From NCBI GenBank assembly GCA_023145975.1, contig JAGLCZ010000029.1, forward strand, positions 1-24,890: a stretch of 24,890 bases of DNA. Reading direction: 5' to 3'. This document shows, piece after piece, positions 15,482 to 23,432 of this stretch (positions are counted from its first letter, which is position 1; every line of letters begins with the position of its first letter). The stretch comes from Candidatus Hydrogenedentota bacterium (lineage in GTDB: Bacteria; Hydrogenedentota; Hydrogenedentia; Hydrogenedentales; CAITNO01). The position numbers and the translations under genes are program-made. The notes below the pieces were generated by a model, which saw only the letters and a list, made by a program, of their open reading frames with translations, did no database searches and had not been told where the DNA came from.

Positions 15482-16714
15482 ATGAACATTGATTTTTCTC
15501 ATATACTGGAATCTCCCATAATCATTATTGGTATCGGTGTCGTAATTGCCCTTTATGCAGGAAAACTTACCCAAAAGGCAAAGCTGCCGTCACTCATTGG
15601 CTTTATGTTACTGGGTACACTGTTAGGTCCCTCGCTGCTGAACCTGTTAAGTGAACCCATTCAGGAGAAATTGGATTTTATTAACGATATTGCGCTGGGC
15701 TTTGTCGCATTAGCGATTGGCTTGGAGTTGAGTTTCAGCACACTGAAGGAACAAGGACGCTCAATTGTATACATTATCTTTGCCGAAAGTATTCTTACGG
15801 CGGTAGTGGTAACGTTGGCTCTGGGATTTCTCACGGGCAATTGGCCGTTTGCAATTCTTGTCGGGGCTATTGCGCCTGCCAGTGCCCCTGCCGGTACAGT
15901 AGCAATCATCCAGGAATATCGTGCTAAAGGACCGCTTACCCGTGCACTTTATTCCGTTGTCGGTTTTGATGATGGGCTGGGCATCATCATATTCGGGTTT
16001 GCAGCTGCTATTGCAGCACAAATGCTCAATCCCGAAGCATTTTCCTGGAATATCCTTTTTCTTCCGCTTCTGGAAATTATAGGAAGTCTTGCTGTGGGCT
16101 TGGTAATCGGGTTGCTGGCAGGGATTTTGGCGGCGCGACTGAACACATTACGAGATACATTCATACTTATTTTCGGAATGGTACTGCTTGCTTCAGGGCT
16201 ATCAACTGCACTGCACCTTTCCCTAATTCTCACGAATCTAATGCTGGGAATCGTTCTGGTGAATAGTCAGTCTCACCGCACTGCACAACGTATTACAGAA
16301 TCAAATGCTACAATTATGCCTTTGCTTTTTACGTTATTTTTTCTTTTAGCGGGTTCCCACCTCAATATTTTTGCGCTTCCAGCACTTGGCATAATTGGTC
16401 TGGTATATATTGTGACACGCTCTTTTGGTCTTATCAGCGGCGCATGGATTGGCAGTGTTCTCGGAGGGGCAGACAAAACTATCCGTAATAATTTAGGGCT
16501 GGGAATTCTGAGTCAGGCGGGTGTAGCCATCGGGCTGGCGCTTTATGTACAGCGTACTTTCAGCGAATATGGTGAGGCAGGGGCATGGATTGGTACGACA
16601 ATCATTACCATGGTAACTGCTACGAGCGTGGTCTTCGAGGTCATCGGACCTATACTGACTAAAATTGCACTGCGTCGTGCCGGGGAAATTCCGAAAACTG
16701 CCAAGCCGACATAA
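15482..16714 (+). CDS. Cation:proton antiporter, CPA2/KefB-type membrane domain
   Basis: The 410-residue protein is a polytopic membrane protein with about 11-12 hydrophobic segments covering almost its full length. Segment 5 holds VVGFDDGLGIIIF with D163 and D164, the paired aspartates expected of electrogenic Na+ or K+/H+ antiporters. APASAPAGTVAIIQE (131-145) is the broken helix region. GLELSF at 80-85 and LGILSQAGVAIGLALY in the C-terminal half are also typical of the family. It ends soon after the last helix with no TrkA-N/RCK domain, so control must come from another protein; the EIIA encoded just upstream is the obvious candidate. Exported ion specificity is not decidable. The stop codon is one base from the stop of the convergent gene. 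Confidence 0.92.
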   Translation: MNIDFSHILESPIIIIGIGVVIALYAGKLTQKAKLPSLIGFMLLGTLLGPSLLNLLSEPIQEKLDFINDIALGFVALAIGLELSFSTLKEQGRSIVYIIFAESILTAVVVTLALGFLTGNWPFAILVGAIAPASAPAGTVAIIQEYRAKGPLTRALYSVVGFDDGLGIIIFGFAAAIAAQMLNPEAFSWNILFLPLLEIIGSLAVGLVIGLLAGILAARLNTLRDTFILIFGMVLLASGLSTALHLSLILTNLMLGIVLVNSQSHRTAQRITESNATIMPLLFTLFFLLAGSHLNIFALPALGIIGLVYIVTRSFGLISGAWIGSVLGGADKTIRNNLGLGILSQAGVAIGLALYVQRTFSEYGEAGAWIGTTIITMVTATSVVFEVIGPILTKIALRRAGEIPKTAKPT

Positions 16715-16715
16715 A

Positions 16716-18089
16716 TTACTCATTGATGGCACGAATCGAAAAGTTTCTGATAGCACCTGTGGTACGCCAGGTGGCAATACCCAACGGTACTGTAGGCGAC
16801 ATTTCCCAACGGATATCCACGTCGCGATCTGCTACATTCACATTTACCGTTTCCTTACCGTCAATCCACACCTGAATAGTTTCTTCCGTAACACGCAGGC
16901 GAATGCGATACCAACGCAAATCATCGAAACTACGGAACTTTGCCGTTTCGTTGTGATAGGCATCGAGCCAATCTAAACTTGAAATACCTACACAGGTACC
17001 GCCCCATCCGCCTATAACAAGGCTGAAGGATGTGTCCTTATAGGGTGCAGTAAGACCACAGAAAAAATCGCCTCCGGCAAGACGCAGCGTATCCAATACA
17101 ATTTCATAATTCAACAGAGGTGGTGTTTCCGTGCAAACGATACCGGTCATCTCGTTCCCTTCTTCAATCACGAGAACGTCATCAATGACAAAGATTCCGG
17201 AACGTCCCGAGAAATCTGCTACACGCCATTCCGGCATAGCGGCAATGGGTTGTTCTATAGGTGCGCCAACAAGCTGGTCCGTGTGTTTGAGTATAAATAA
17301 AATAGGAGCAAGAGTCAGATCTATTGCTGCACCGCTGCGTATGGATGGTTTGGTAATACTCTCAAATTTACCTTTTCCTGCAAGGCGATAGGCTGCATAA
17401 AATTGCTCGATACTTTTATCCGGTACTTTACCGTACTGTCGTTCTTCATAAAAATGCATGATGGGTATAGCTGATTTCCCCACAATACCTGCATATTTAA
17501 TAAGTGAACTCTTATTATCTTTATTTGCGGCAATTACTTTAAGGCGCACATGCTCCACTGTTTCTACGTCACTGATACTATTCCATTCCAGCCAGGGTCT
17601 TTCCGCATAAATACAAGCTACATGATTACTGTTTTGTGCCGCCCAATGATACAGGAGAATGGCAGCGTGTTCTGCACCTGCAATAACAGGCTTTTCGGCA
17701 AGACCAAGGGTATCCCGAACCCAGCCATAAAAACTATTCCAACATGCAACGGCATCGGTATTGCCATAAAGGTTTTCTACGTCCATGTAAGCTATGTGAA
17801 ACCCTTTATTCAAAAGTTTCCTGTCCAATACCGATACTTCCTCTGGCGGGGCAGCATATAATAGCCAGGGTCTATCAGCAGCAGGTTCAGCAGGAACGAC
17901 CACCCTGCAATCCCGCCCGTCCAGTTCAAAGTTATGGCAGGTAAAGCCCTGCCATTGCGACAGCTCTCCGGGGTATTCCGTTCCCCATGCAATACCAGCC
18001 CATAAAGTAAGGATACAACTTGCCACAATAAAAACAGACAACGACTTGTGACATCCTTTATTTTTCTGATGGAAAAGCAGGGAACTCAT
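16716..18089 (-). CDS. Secreted alpha/beta-hydrolase-like protein with C-terminal LamG-type domain, probable pseudoenzyme
   Basis: The frame could open at 18122, but AAGGAG five bases before the ATG at 18089 and the signal peptide after it (LSVFIVASCILTLWAGIAWG) decide for that start, giving 457 residues. Residues about 45-290 follow an alpha/beta-hydrolase pattern (RPWLLYA, GFHIAYMDVENLYG, FYGWVRDTLGLAEKPVIAG, VACIYAERPW). In related proteins the nucleophile elbow reads G-x-S-R-G-G, and an aspartate follows the IYAD strand. Here the elbow is GAEHAA (138-143), with no serine, and the strand reads YAERPW. Catalysis by the usual triad looks lost. Residues about 300-457 form a LamG/DUF1080-like beta sandwich (FSLVIGGWGG, WYRIRLRV, IQVWIDGKE). 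It may be a glycan-binding protein. Confidence 0.78.
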   Translation of the reverse strand: MSSLLFHQKNKGCHKSLSVFIVASCILTLWAGIAWGTEYPGELSQWQGFTCHNFELDGRDCRVVVPAEPAADRPWLLYAAPPEEVSVLDRKLLNKGFHIAYMDVENLYGNTDAVACWNSFYGWVRDTLGLAEKPVIAGAEHAAILLYHWAAQNSNHVACIYAERPWLEWNSISDVETVEHVRLKVIAANKDNKSSLIKYAGIVGKSAIPIMHFYEERQYGKVPDKSIEQFYAAYRLAGKGKFESITKPSIRSGAAIDLTLAPILFILKHTDQLVGAPIEQPIAAMPEWRVADFSGRSGIFVIDDVLVIEEGNEMTGIVCTETPPLLNYEIVLDTLRLAGGDFFCGLTAPYKDTSFSLVIGGWGGTCVGISSLDWLDAYHNETAKFRSFDDLRWYRIRLRVTEETIQVWIDGKETVNVNVADRDVDIRWEMSPTVPLGIATWRTTGAIRNFSIRAINE

Positions 18090-18170
18090 AGCAACTCCTT
18101 CGTTTGTATTGGTGCGGCACAAGCCAACGTAAATATGCGTAAAAACAAAGAGAATACATTGCGTGCAGGC

Positions 18171-20687
18171 TTATGAAATAGGACGGTATCCATCTTCTGA
18201 ACTGTCATGCGGGCGGTAGCCGCCGGCATTATACAGTTGAATAAGACGAAGTAATTCGCTCAAATCAACTTTCCAGTCGACGGGAGCATAATCACTTTTA
18301 TGGGCAGGGCACTCCCTTGTACCGCTGCCTGTGTCATACCCGTCGGGAGACTCAGAGTCACAATGGTATTCGCCAACATTATACAGCTGCACAACTCTCA
18401 ACAATTCATTAAAGGAAATATGCCAATCTTCATCGCTATCGGCACTGTGGCATTCGCCATCAAAAACCATGGCGTTACAATCCGTGAGGTCATCCAGATT
18501 TTCGGAAAGATAGTCAGGGGGAACACCAAGTCCGGCAGATAAACCAACCACTGCGTTAGCAGCAAACAAATTTAACCAGGTGATACGAACCGTACCGTCA
18601 AAAAACAGTTCTATTTGAAACGTGTGATTGTTTTCCGGAGGATATTCTCCGGTACTGCTGTAGACGGGTACCCTCATAAATGTAACTACATATCGGTCAC
18701 TGACCCGGGTGCAATAGGCCGCTCCGCTTCGTGACAGGTTTAAATCACACATTAGTCCTGAAATTCGCGGCAGTTGAAAATGCAGGCTGTGCATAGGTTG
18801 ATAGGTATCGTCTCCGGAACCAAAGGTAATATAGCCATTGCTTCCTATATACATGCGATCGTACGCCGTTCCATAAAATGAGATAGGCGCACCGTGGGTA
18901 AAAGGAATTTCAACGAAGGCATCGTCGTCCAGGGTCAGCAATCCGTCGGAAGAGGCAAGGGGTAGGACACTTGTTTTTCTAACACAGCCCTCATATTGAT
19001 CCGTATACGGAATAGGTGAAAGGGTCAGTTGTGTGTATGCTAAATCAACAGGATTCGAATCGGTAAAAGACTCCGTAAAATAGCGTAATCTGCTATAGGT
19101 ATAAAAGGAATAGCAGGCACCCTCATTGTCGTCGTAGGTATTGTTCGCTGTCCTATCCGATACACTAAGGGCAAAATAGTATTTTGTGTCTGGAGACAAA
19201 ACCCCCAGTACCACCACATGCTCCGTATCCCAGGAAGTTCTGTATTCGGATGAAAATTCACCGCAGCTTGATCCAAGGTAAACAGTCAAGATACATTCTT
19301 CATCCGTACTGACCTGCAATTGTGCTTGTGTACCGCTTACATAGGAGATATTCATACTTAAAATCTGGGGAGCACGACAATCTACTCCTGCAGTAACGGT
19401 ATATGTTTCCGGTAAACCCGTCTCGCTGACGGCATCCAGATAGCTTGCTGTAATAACATCGTCGTGGCGGACATCAAGTACACCGGACTCTCCATTTGGA
19501 GGACCAATATGCACAGGAAAAGAGGCACGGAATTCGCCTGACTGAGGAGATGTTTCCGGCAATATCACTGTTTCTATATCGTCGTAAGCGGTTTCTAAAA
19601 TCACCGTCGTGGAATCCTGATCTTCCAAATCCAGGTCAATCACTTCTATTTCTAAAGTATCATTACAGTAGTAATAGTCGTGATCCAGTGTCAAAGCCCC
19701 TGCGTAACCACCTGCTCCAGGTATGTACGCTGAAAATACAGTTGCCTTGGTTACATCTTCGCCCCGCCCGGTATCATTCGCATAGGCATTACTTAGAAAA
19801 CAGTCATCTGTATCATTCAGAATGAAGTCGGTAGCACCGCGAACCAGTATGCCTTCAAGCATACCTGTGGTGGCGTTGATGACCGGCGAACCGGAATTGC
19901 CGCCGTAAGTATCCAAATTAGCTACGAAGTAACCGTCGGCACCCGATGAGCGAACATACGTGTCCCCAAAAGCAAGCTTCATAGGAAGACCGGAAGGATG
20001 ACCTATAACACCCACGTATTCCCCGGGCTGGATACTTCCTTCGCGCCGCACGACAAATGCCTGTGCATCCGGCACCGTAATAGGTCGATCAACACGCACA
20101 ACAGAATGATCGTATTCGCCACTGGGACTATAACTGACAACTTCGATACCTTGGTAGACTTCGCTTTCCAAAAAGTCCAGGCGCGGGGTGGTCGCATCGA
20201 GCATCCAATAGCCAAAGACAAAACGTACATTGGCAAGAGAGGAAGTACTGTAACAATGCCCGGCAGTAACAATCAGATCTTCCCCCACCATAAATCCTGT
20301 ACAGAATGCTGCAGTAGGTTGATCGCCAAAAGGCTCCCCGTCACACGCCGGCTTTCCCCAACGCAAATACTCAGCAGGCGAACTAAGAGTCCAGGAATTA
20401 TCCACATTCTGGGTCATTCGATTCACATTTATGAGAGCACAGGTTGTTGCTGCCCACCGTTGACGCAGCCCACTCGTCTCCTGAAAAACATCGATTCGAT
20501 CATCGTTTCCGTAAACGACTTTCGCACGCATACCCGCAGTAGGAGCAGACCAGGGAACTGTACTTATTTCTGTAATACAGGGCTTATCACACGGGTCGGG
20601 GATAAGGAGAGTATTATCACTCCATGCCGCAATAGCACTACCTAATGCCAATAGACATATAAGCCTTGTCATTACACTACTATACAT
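18171..20687 (-). CDS. Secreted trypsin-like serine protease with fibronectin-like region and dockerin-like tail
   Basis: The start is taken as ATG 20687, which has GGGA seven bases upstream; a GTG two codons earlier is possible. A signal peptide follows (LICLLALGSAIAAWS). Residues about 120-310 are a chymotrypsin-fold protease with the full triad: H144 in VTAGHCY, D193 in YDHSVV and S265 in GGNSGSP. From about 330 to 430 come beta-rich Ca-binding-like strands, and then a fibronectin type III-like domain (AQLQVSTDEEC, SPDTKYYFALSV). Residues about 560-730 form a domain of the nidogen/PEP-anchor type (YIGSNGYITFGSGDD, FQIELFFDGTVRITW). The last 91 residues hold two dockerin-like EF-hand repeats, DSDEDWHISFNELLR and DWKVDLSELLR, each followed by a cysteine- or DGY-containing spacer. 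It is probably an extracellular or surface-attached enzyme of 838 residues. Confidence 0.9.
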   Translation of the reverse strand: MYSSVMTRLICLLALGSAIAAWSDNTLLIPDPCDKPCITEISTVPWSAPTAGMRAKVVYGNDDRIDVFQETSGLRQRWAATTCALINVNRMTQNVDNSWTLSSPAEYLRWGKPACDGEPFGDQPTAAFCTGFMVGEDLIVTAGHCYSTSSLANVRFVFGYWMLDATTPRLDFLESEVYQGIEVVSYSPSGEYDHSVVRVDRPITVPDAQAFVVRREGSIQPGEYVGVIGHPSGLPMKLAFGDTYVRSSGADGYFVANLDTYGGNSGSPVINATTGMLEGILVRGATDFILNDTDDCFLSNAYANDTGRGEDVTKATVFSAYIPGAGGYAGALTLDHDYYYCNDTLEIEVIDLDLEDQDSTTVILETAYDDIETVILPETSPQSGEFRASFPVHIGPPNGESGVLDVRHDDVITASYLDAVSETGLPETYTVTAGVDCRAPQILSMNISYVSGTQAQLQVSTDEECILTVYLGSSCGEFSSEYRTSWDTEHVVVLGVLSPDTKYYFALSVSDRTANNTYDDNEGACYSFYTYSRLRYFTESFTDSNPVDLAYTQLTLSPIPYTDQYEGCVRKTSVLPLASSDGLLTLDDDAFVEIPFTHGAPISFYGTAYDRMYIGSNGYITFGSGDDTYQPMHSLHFQLPRISGLMCDLNLSRSGAAYCTRVSDRYVVTFMRVPVYSSTGEYPPENNHTFQIELFFDGTVRITWLNLFAANAVVGLSAGLGVPPDYLSENLDDLTDCNAMVFDGECHSADSDEDWHISFNELLRVVQLYNVGEYHCDSESPDGYDTGSGTRECPAHKSDYAPVDWKVDLSELLRLIQLYNAGGYRPHDSSEDGYRPIS

Positions 20688-20717
20688 AGCCACATCCCAT
20701 AGTCAGCAGGGCTACTA

Positions 20718-21146
20718 TTACGATATACGAGTATTCGTGTCGCGCAAGCGCTGACTCAGTGTGCTGATGATATTCAACAGCAGTTGTACTGCCACCCGTT
20801 TGGTAAGCAGTTTATTAAGAATCGTTTCCGAAAGAACAAACAGCAAACTATCTTCAAGTGCTTTTACTGTAGCACTACGCGGATCGTGATTTACCAGTGC
20901 CATTTCCCCACACATGTTACCCGTAGTCAACGATGCAATACAGGAATTACCCTTAAAAACACCCAGCTTTCCCGTCAATACAACATACATTTGATTGCCT
21001 TCCGTATTTTCATAGAAAAGCACTTCATCCTTTAATACACGGACGGTCATCCCCTTGCTGAAAATTTTTCCAGCATCACTCTCGCTCAATCCTTTAAAAA
21101 AGGGAACATCCCGGACGAGTGTACGTAATTGTCCTGAATTCATCAT
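20718..21146 (-). CDS. Stand-alone cyclic-nucleotide-binding domain protein
   Basis: The 142-residue protein is a single CRP-type cNMP-binding domain. Residues 14-100 give the beta barrel (VPFFKGLSESDAGKIF, GNQMYVVLTGKLGVF). The phosphate-binding cassette reads GEMALVNHDPRSATV, with E81 and R90, the two residues that hold the ribose and phosphate of cAMP or cGMP. A C-terminal helix (LLLNIISTLSQRLRDTN) follows, and no DNA-binding helix-turn-helix is present. It is therefore not a CRP-like transcription factor but a small effector or scaffold protein. AAAGG lies six bases ahead of ATG 21146. A good extended -10 promoter is found in the gap behind it, so it may be expressed apart from the EIIA-zinc ribbon gene upstream. 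Its partner is unknown. Confidence 0.9.
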   Translation of the reverse strand: MMNSGQLRTLVRDVPFFKGLSESDAGKIFSKGMTVRVLKDEVLFYENTEGNQMYVVLTGKLGVFKGNSCIASLTTGNMCGEMALVNHDPRSATVKALEDSLLFVLSETILNKLLTKRVAVQLLLNIISTLSQRLRDTNTRIS

Positions 21147-21164
21147 ATCGTACCTTTCGCTTTA

Positions 21165-21200
21165 GCTCGGAGGGAAAGAATAAAATAGCCTTGCCCGAGC
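21165..21200. repeat. Inverted repeat in the leader of the cNMP-domain gene
   Basis: GCTCGG at 21165-21170 and CCGAGC at 21195-21200 can pair, with AGG/CCT extending the stem imperfectly. The 24-base centre is A-rich. It falls between the predicted start of transcription and the ribosome site of the gene at 21146. Confidence 0.3.
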
Positions 21201-21232
21201 CCAAATCCTGCGACCAATTACTTTACCTTCTA

Positions 21233-21241
21233 ATTATACCA
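21233..21241 (-). promoter_or_regulatory. Extended -10 promoter for the cNMP-domain gene
   Basis: On the minus strand TGG-TATAAT is a perfect -10 (21238-21233) with the TGn extension. The -35 position (21261-21256, ACAACA) is weak. It would start transcription about 80 bases before the gene at 21146 and overlaps only the intergenic gap after the EIIA-zinc ribbon gene. Confidence 0.55.
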
Positions 21242-21260
21242 TGTAATAACGAAACTGTTG

Positions 21261-22091
21261 TTATACGATATAAATAAACCGGCTGCAATTCTTGCACATA
21301 TGAATGTGGTCAGTATCTTCACGCACTTTTTGTACAAACTGGGAAGGTAAACGCATGAAACAGCCCTGACAAGTATCTGCTTCCACAGGTACCAGCGCAG
21401 GAGCACGCGACGCCATCAGTCGGTCAAACTGCCGTAGAATACGTGCGTCAATCAACGAACGTATATTTGCTATACGCGCCTTGATTTGGCGTTTTCCGGT
21501 GCGCGCTGTTTCATACATCTCAAGACAAAGCTGGAGACGGGCTAAAAGAATAAGATCCGCATGTGCATCCCGCGTTTCCTGAATCTTCGGATCTGCTTTT
21601 ACATCGCGTGCATAGTATTCTTCCGGTGCGCCCATCGGCGACGATAACTCATGCAATACATCGAAAACTTCCTGGTTGGTTTCTGCCTTGAGCATGGCCT
21701 GCAAATGATCATCATCACGCAGCAACTTTGCCACAGTCGCTACAAAATTCAAGTAGGTCGTTTGTTGTATGGGCGGATAACAAATGAGAAATACAAGATG
21801 CACATTTTTTTTATCTACAGCCGTAAAATCCAAACCTTCTTTAAATCGACCTACAGCGCAATGGAGCGTTTTTAGACCCGAAACACGTGCATGCGGCACA
21901 GCAATTCCATGACCAATCCCAGTACTTTCCGTGCCTTCACGCGCCAGAATCTGGTCAATTGCGGGACCAACACCTTTCAAGCGCTTCTTATCAAAAAGAA
22001 GATGCGTAAGCTCTTTAAGCGTTTCCTCTTTATTTTTCTTGCCCATATCCGAAAGAACACAATCTTTCCCGATAAAATCTGTCAGTATCAT
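21261..22091 (-). CDS. PTS EIIA-Ntr-like domain fused to coiled coil and C4 zinc ribbon (DUF164/CT398-like)
   Basis: The start at 22091 gives MILTDFIGKDCVLSDM, the usual opening of PtsN-type EIIA, with AAGG nine bases upstream; two earlier ATGs (22142, 22115) only add an unrelated leader. Residues 1-150 are a type 2 EIIA domain with the phospho-acceptor H67 in GHGIAVPHARV. Residues about 165-230 are helical and charged, probably coiled coil. Residues 232-276 read VPVEADTCQGCFMRLP then HMCKNCSRFIY, a four-cysteine zinc site (C241, C244, C266, C269). This closely resembles the zf-RING_7/DUF164 C-terminus, whose Chlamydia member CT398 has been reported to bind sigma54. EIIA-Ntr is classically encoded beside rpoN. 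The fusion, of 276 residues, therefore suggests a PTS-controlled regulator. Confidence 0.9.
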   Translation of the reverse strand: MILTDFIGKDCVLSDMGKKNKEETLKELTHLLFDKKRLKGVGPAIDQILAREGTESTGIGHGIAVPHARVSGLKTLHCAVGRFKEGLDFTAVDKKNVHLVFLICYPPIQQTTYLNFVATVAKLLRDDDHLQAMLKAETNQEVFDVLHELSSPMGAPEEYYARDVKADPKIQETRDAHADLILLARLQLCLEMYETARTGKRQIKARIANIRSLIDARILRQFDRLMASRAPALVPVEADTCQGCFMRLPSQFVQKVREDTDHIHMCKNCSRFIYIV

Positions 22092-22239
22092 AAATGAAAA
22101 CCTTACGTCATCCATGTTGTACAGCCCTGTAAAACACTCCATAGCACCTGATTCAAAGCCGTTTGTCTATTGTTTTATTGTAACACCAAGAGCATTGAAA
22201 TTCAAAGAAAAGCAATATATGCCGGGGGATACACCGTAT

Positions 22240-22434
22240 TTACTGGGTTTCATACCAAATAGTAACTACAATGATAGGTTCCCGACCTCGTCCATCATGA
22301 TGGATATCACTCCCAAAGGACTGCTTGACCTGTAATAACTTGATGGAATTACTGTCGAACCACTCGTTAATCTGATGGTCCATTTGCTGCAAGCCGGTAA
22401 TGCTTACTTTACCTATAAAACTTTGTACGCGCAT
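22240..22434 (-). CDS. Small protein of unknown function upstream of the EIIA-zinc ribbon gene
   Basis: This 64-residue protein starts MRVQSFIGKVSITGLQQMD, continues INEWFDSNSIKLLQVKQSFG and ends HHDGRGREPIIVVTIWYETQ. It looks like a complete small alpha/beta fold: strand, helix, strand, a loop with the polar HHDGRGREP, and a closing hydrophobic strand. It is preceded by an AAGGAAAGG ribosome site, and its composition is coding-like, which is why it is kept despite its size. I do not recognise a named family. In the classic rpoN-hpf-ptsN order the slot before ptsN is taken by the ribosome hibernation factor, but this protein is shorter and not clearly similar to it. It is probably in one unit with aroE upstream and the EIIA gene downstream. 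Confidence 0.75.
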   Translation of the reverse strand: MRVQSFIGKVSITGLQQMDHQINEWFDSNSIKLLQVKQSFGSDIHHDGRGREPIIVVTIWYETQ

Positions 22435-22514
22435 GACCTTTCCTTTCCTTCGCTTCTGCAGTAGTAATACCTGCTTCCACAGTTATCCATATCCTCCGCC
22501 TAAAATATAAGGAG

Positions 22515-23378
22515 CTACGCCTGAAGTGCTTTGACCAAAGCATTACGCATTACTTCTTCCGGGGCACTTTGCTCTGTCCATAGCTCAAATTGCAGTATCG
22601 CCTGATTCAATAACATTTCCAAACCCAATATTGAGACACATCCCACCGCTTCCGCATCCTTAATGAATTGCGTTTTCATAGGCCGGTAAACCATATCGAA
22701 AACAATGTGTTCCGGACGAAACAACCCGGCAGGAACGGCACTCTCCCCCGCTGCATGGCCATGCATACCAATGGGTGTGGCTTGAATAATAATATCACTT
22801 GCAGCAACAGCCTGCGGCAAATCATCCTGCAGGGAACCGCCGCGAATAGGAACATTGCTGCCTGCTGTAAGATCATCAACTAAGGTCTGCATACGGCTGG
22901 GGGTACGTCCCAGAATACGCAGTTCCCGGGGAGAGCAAGTGTCGGTCATGGCAAAGGCAACTGCACGTGCCGCACCCCCTGTGCCCACAAAAAGTATCGT
23001 TTTATCTTTGAGAGAAACGGAGGCCTGCTCAAAAGCACGCAACGTACCCAGTCCATCGGTAATGGCACCGATAAGGCGACCGTCGTTGTTGATAACCGTA
23101 TTTACACACCCCACTTTTTGTGCAAGCACATCAACTTCATCCAGGTATTCCATCACATTGACTTTGTGAGGAATGGTAACGCTTAAACCGCGAAACCCTT
23201 TAAGGGCGCGCATACCCGCCATACACCCCGCAAGATCATGAACCGCAAAAGCCAGATAGGCATAATTCACCCCTGCCGCCGAAAAAGCCGCGTTGTGCAT
23301 AACCGGCGACAGCGAATGCGCTACGGGGTTACCGATAACCGCGCACAGTTGCGTCTGTGTGTTCATATAATTCGTCAT
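22515..23378 (-). CDS. aroE: Shikimate dehydrogenase
   Basis: This NADP-dependent enzyme reduces 3-dehydroshikimate to shikimate in aromatic amino acid synthesis. At 287 residues it is the normal length. Shikimate-binding motifs are GNPVAHSLSPVMHN (16-29), SVTIPHK with the catalytic K72, and CVNTVI plus AITDGLGT with N93 and D108. The Rossmann loop is VGTGGAARAV (131-140), LGRTPSR is the NADP-specifying patch, and GLEMLLNQA lies near the end. ATG 23378 is used; ATG 23366 is also possible, and neither has a strong ribosome site (an AGGG lies 14 bases before the first). It follows the HIT gene by 54 bases on the same strand and is likely co-transcribed with it. Confidence 0.96.
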   Translation of the reverse strand: MTNYMNTQTQLCAVIGNPVAHSLSPVMHNAAFSAAGVNYAYLAFAVHDLAGCMAGMRALKGFRGLSVTIPHKVNVMEYLDEVDVLAQKVGCVNTVINNDGRLIGAITDGLGTLRAFEQASVSLKDKTILFVGTGGAARAVAFAMTDTCSPRELRILGRTPSRMQTLVDDLTAGSNVPIRGGSLQDDLPQAVAASDIIIQATPIGMHGHAAGESAVPAGLFRPEHIVFDMVYRPMKTQFIKDAEAVGCVSILGLEMLLNQAILQFELWTEQSAPEEVMRNALVKALQA

Positions 23379-23432
23379 AATATATACTTATGCCCTGAGG
23401 CGTTATTCTTCAGCAGACGCAATACCCGCAAT

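Noticed and set aside
19998..20645. 215-codon plus-strand frame
   Set aside because: It is antisense to the protease domain, whose catalytic triad proves the minus strand is coding.
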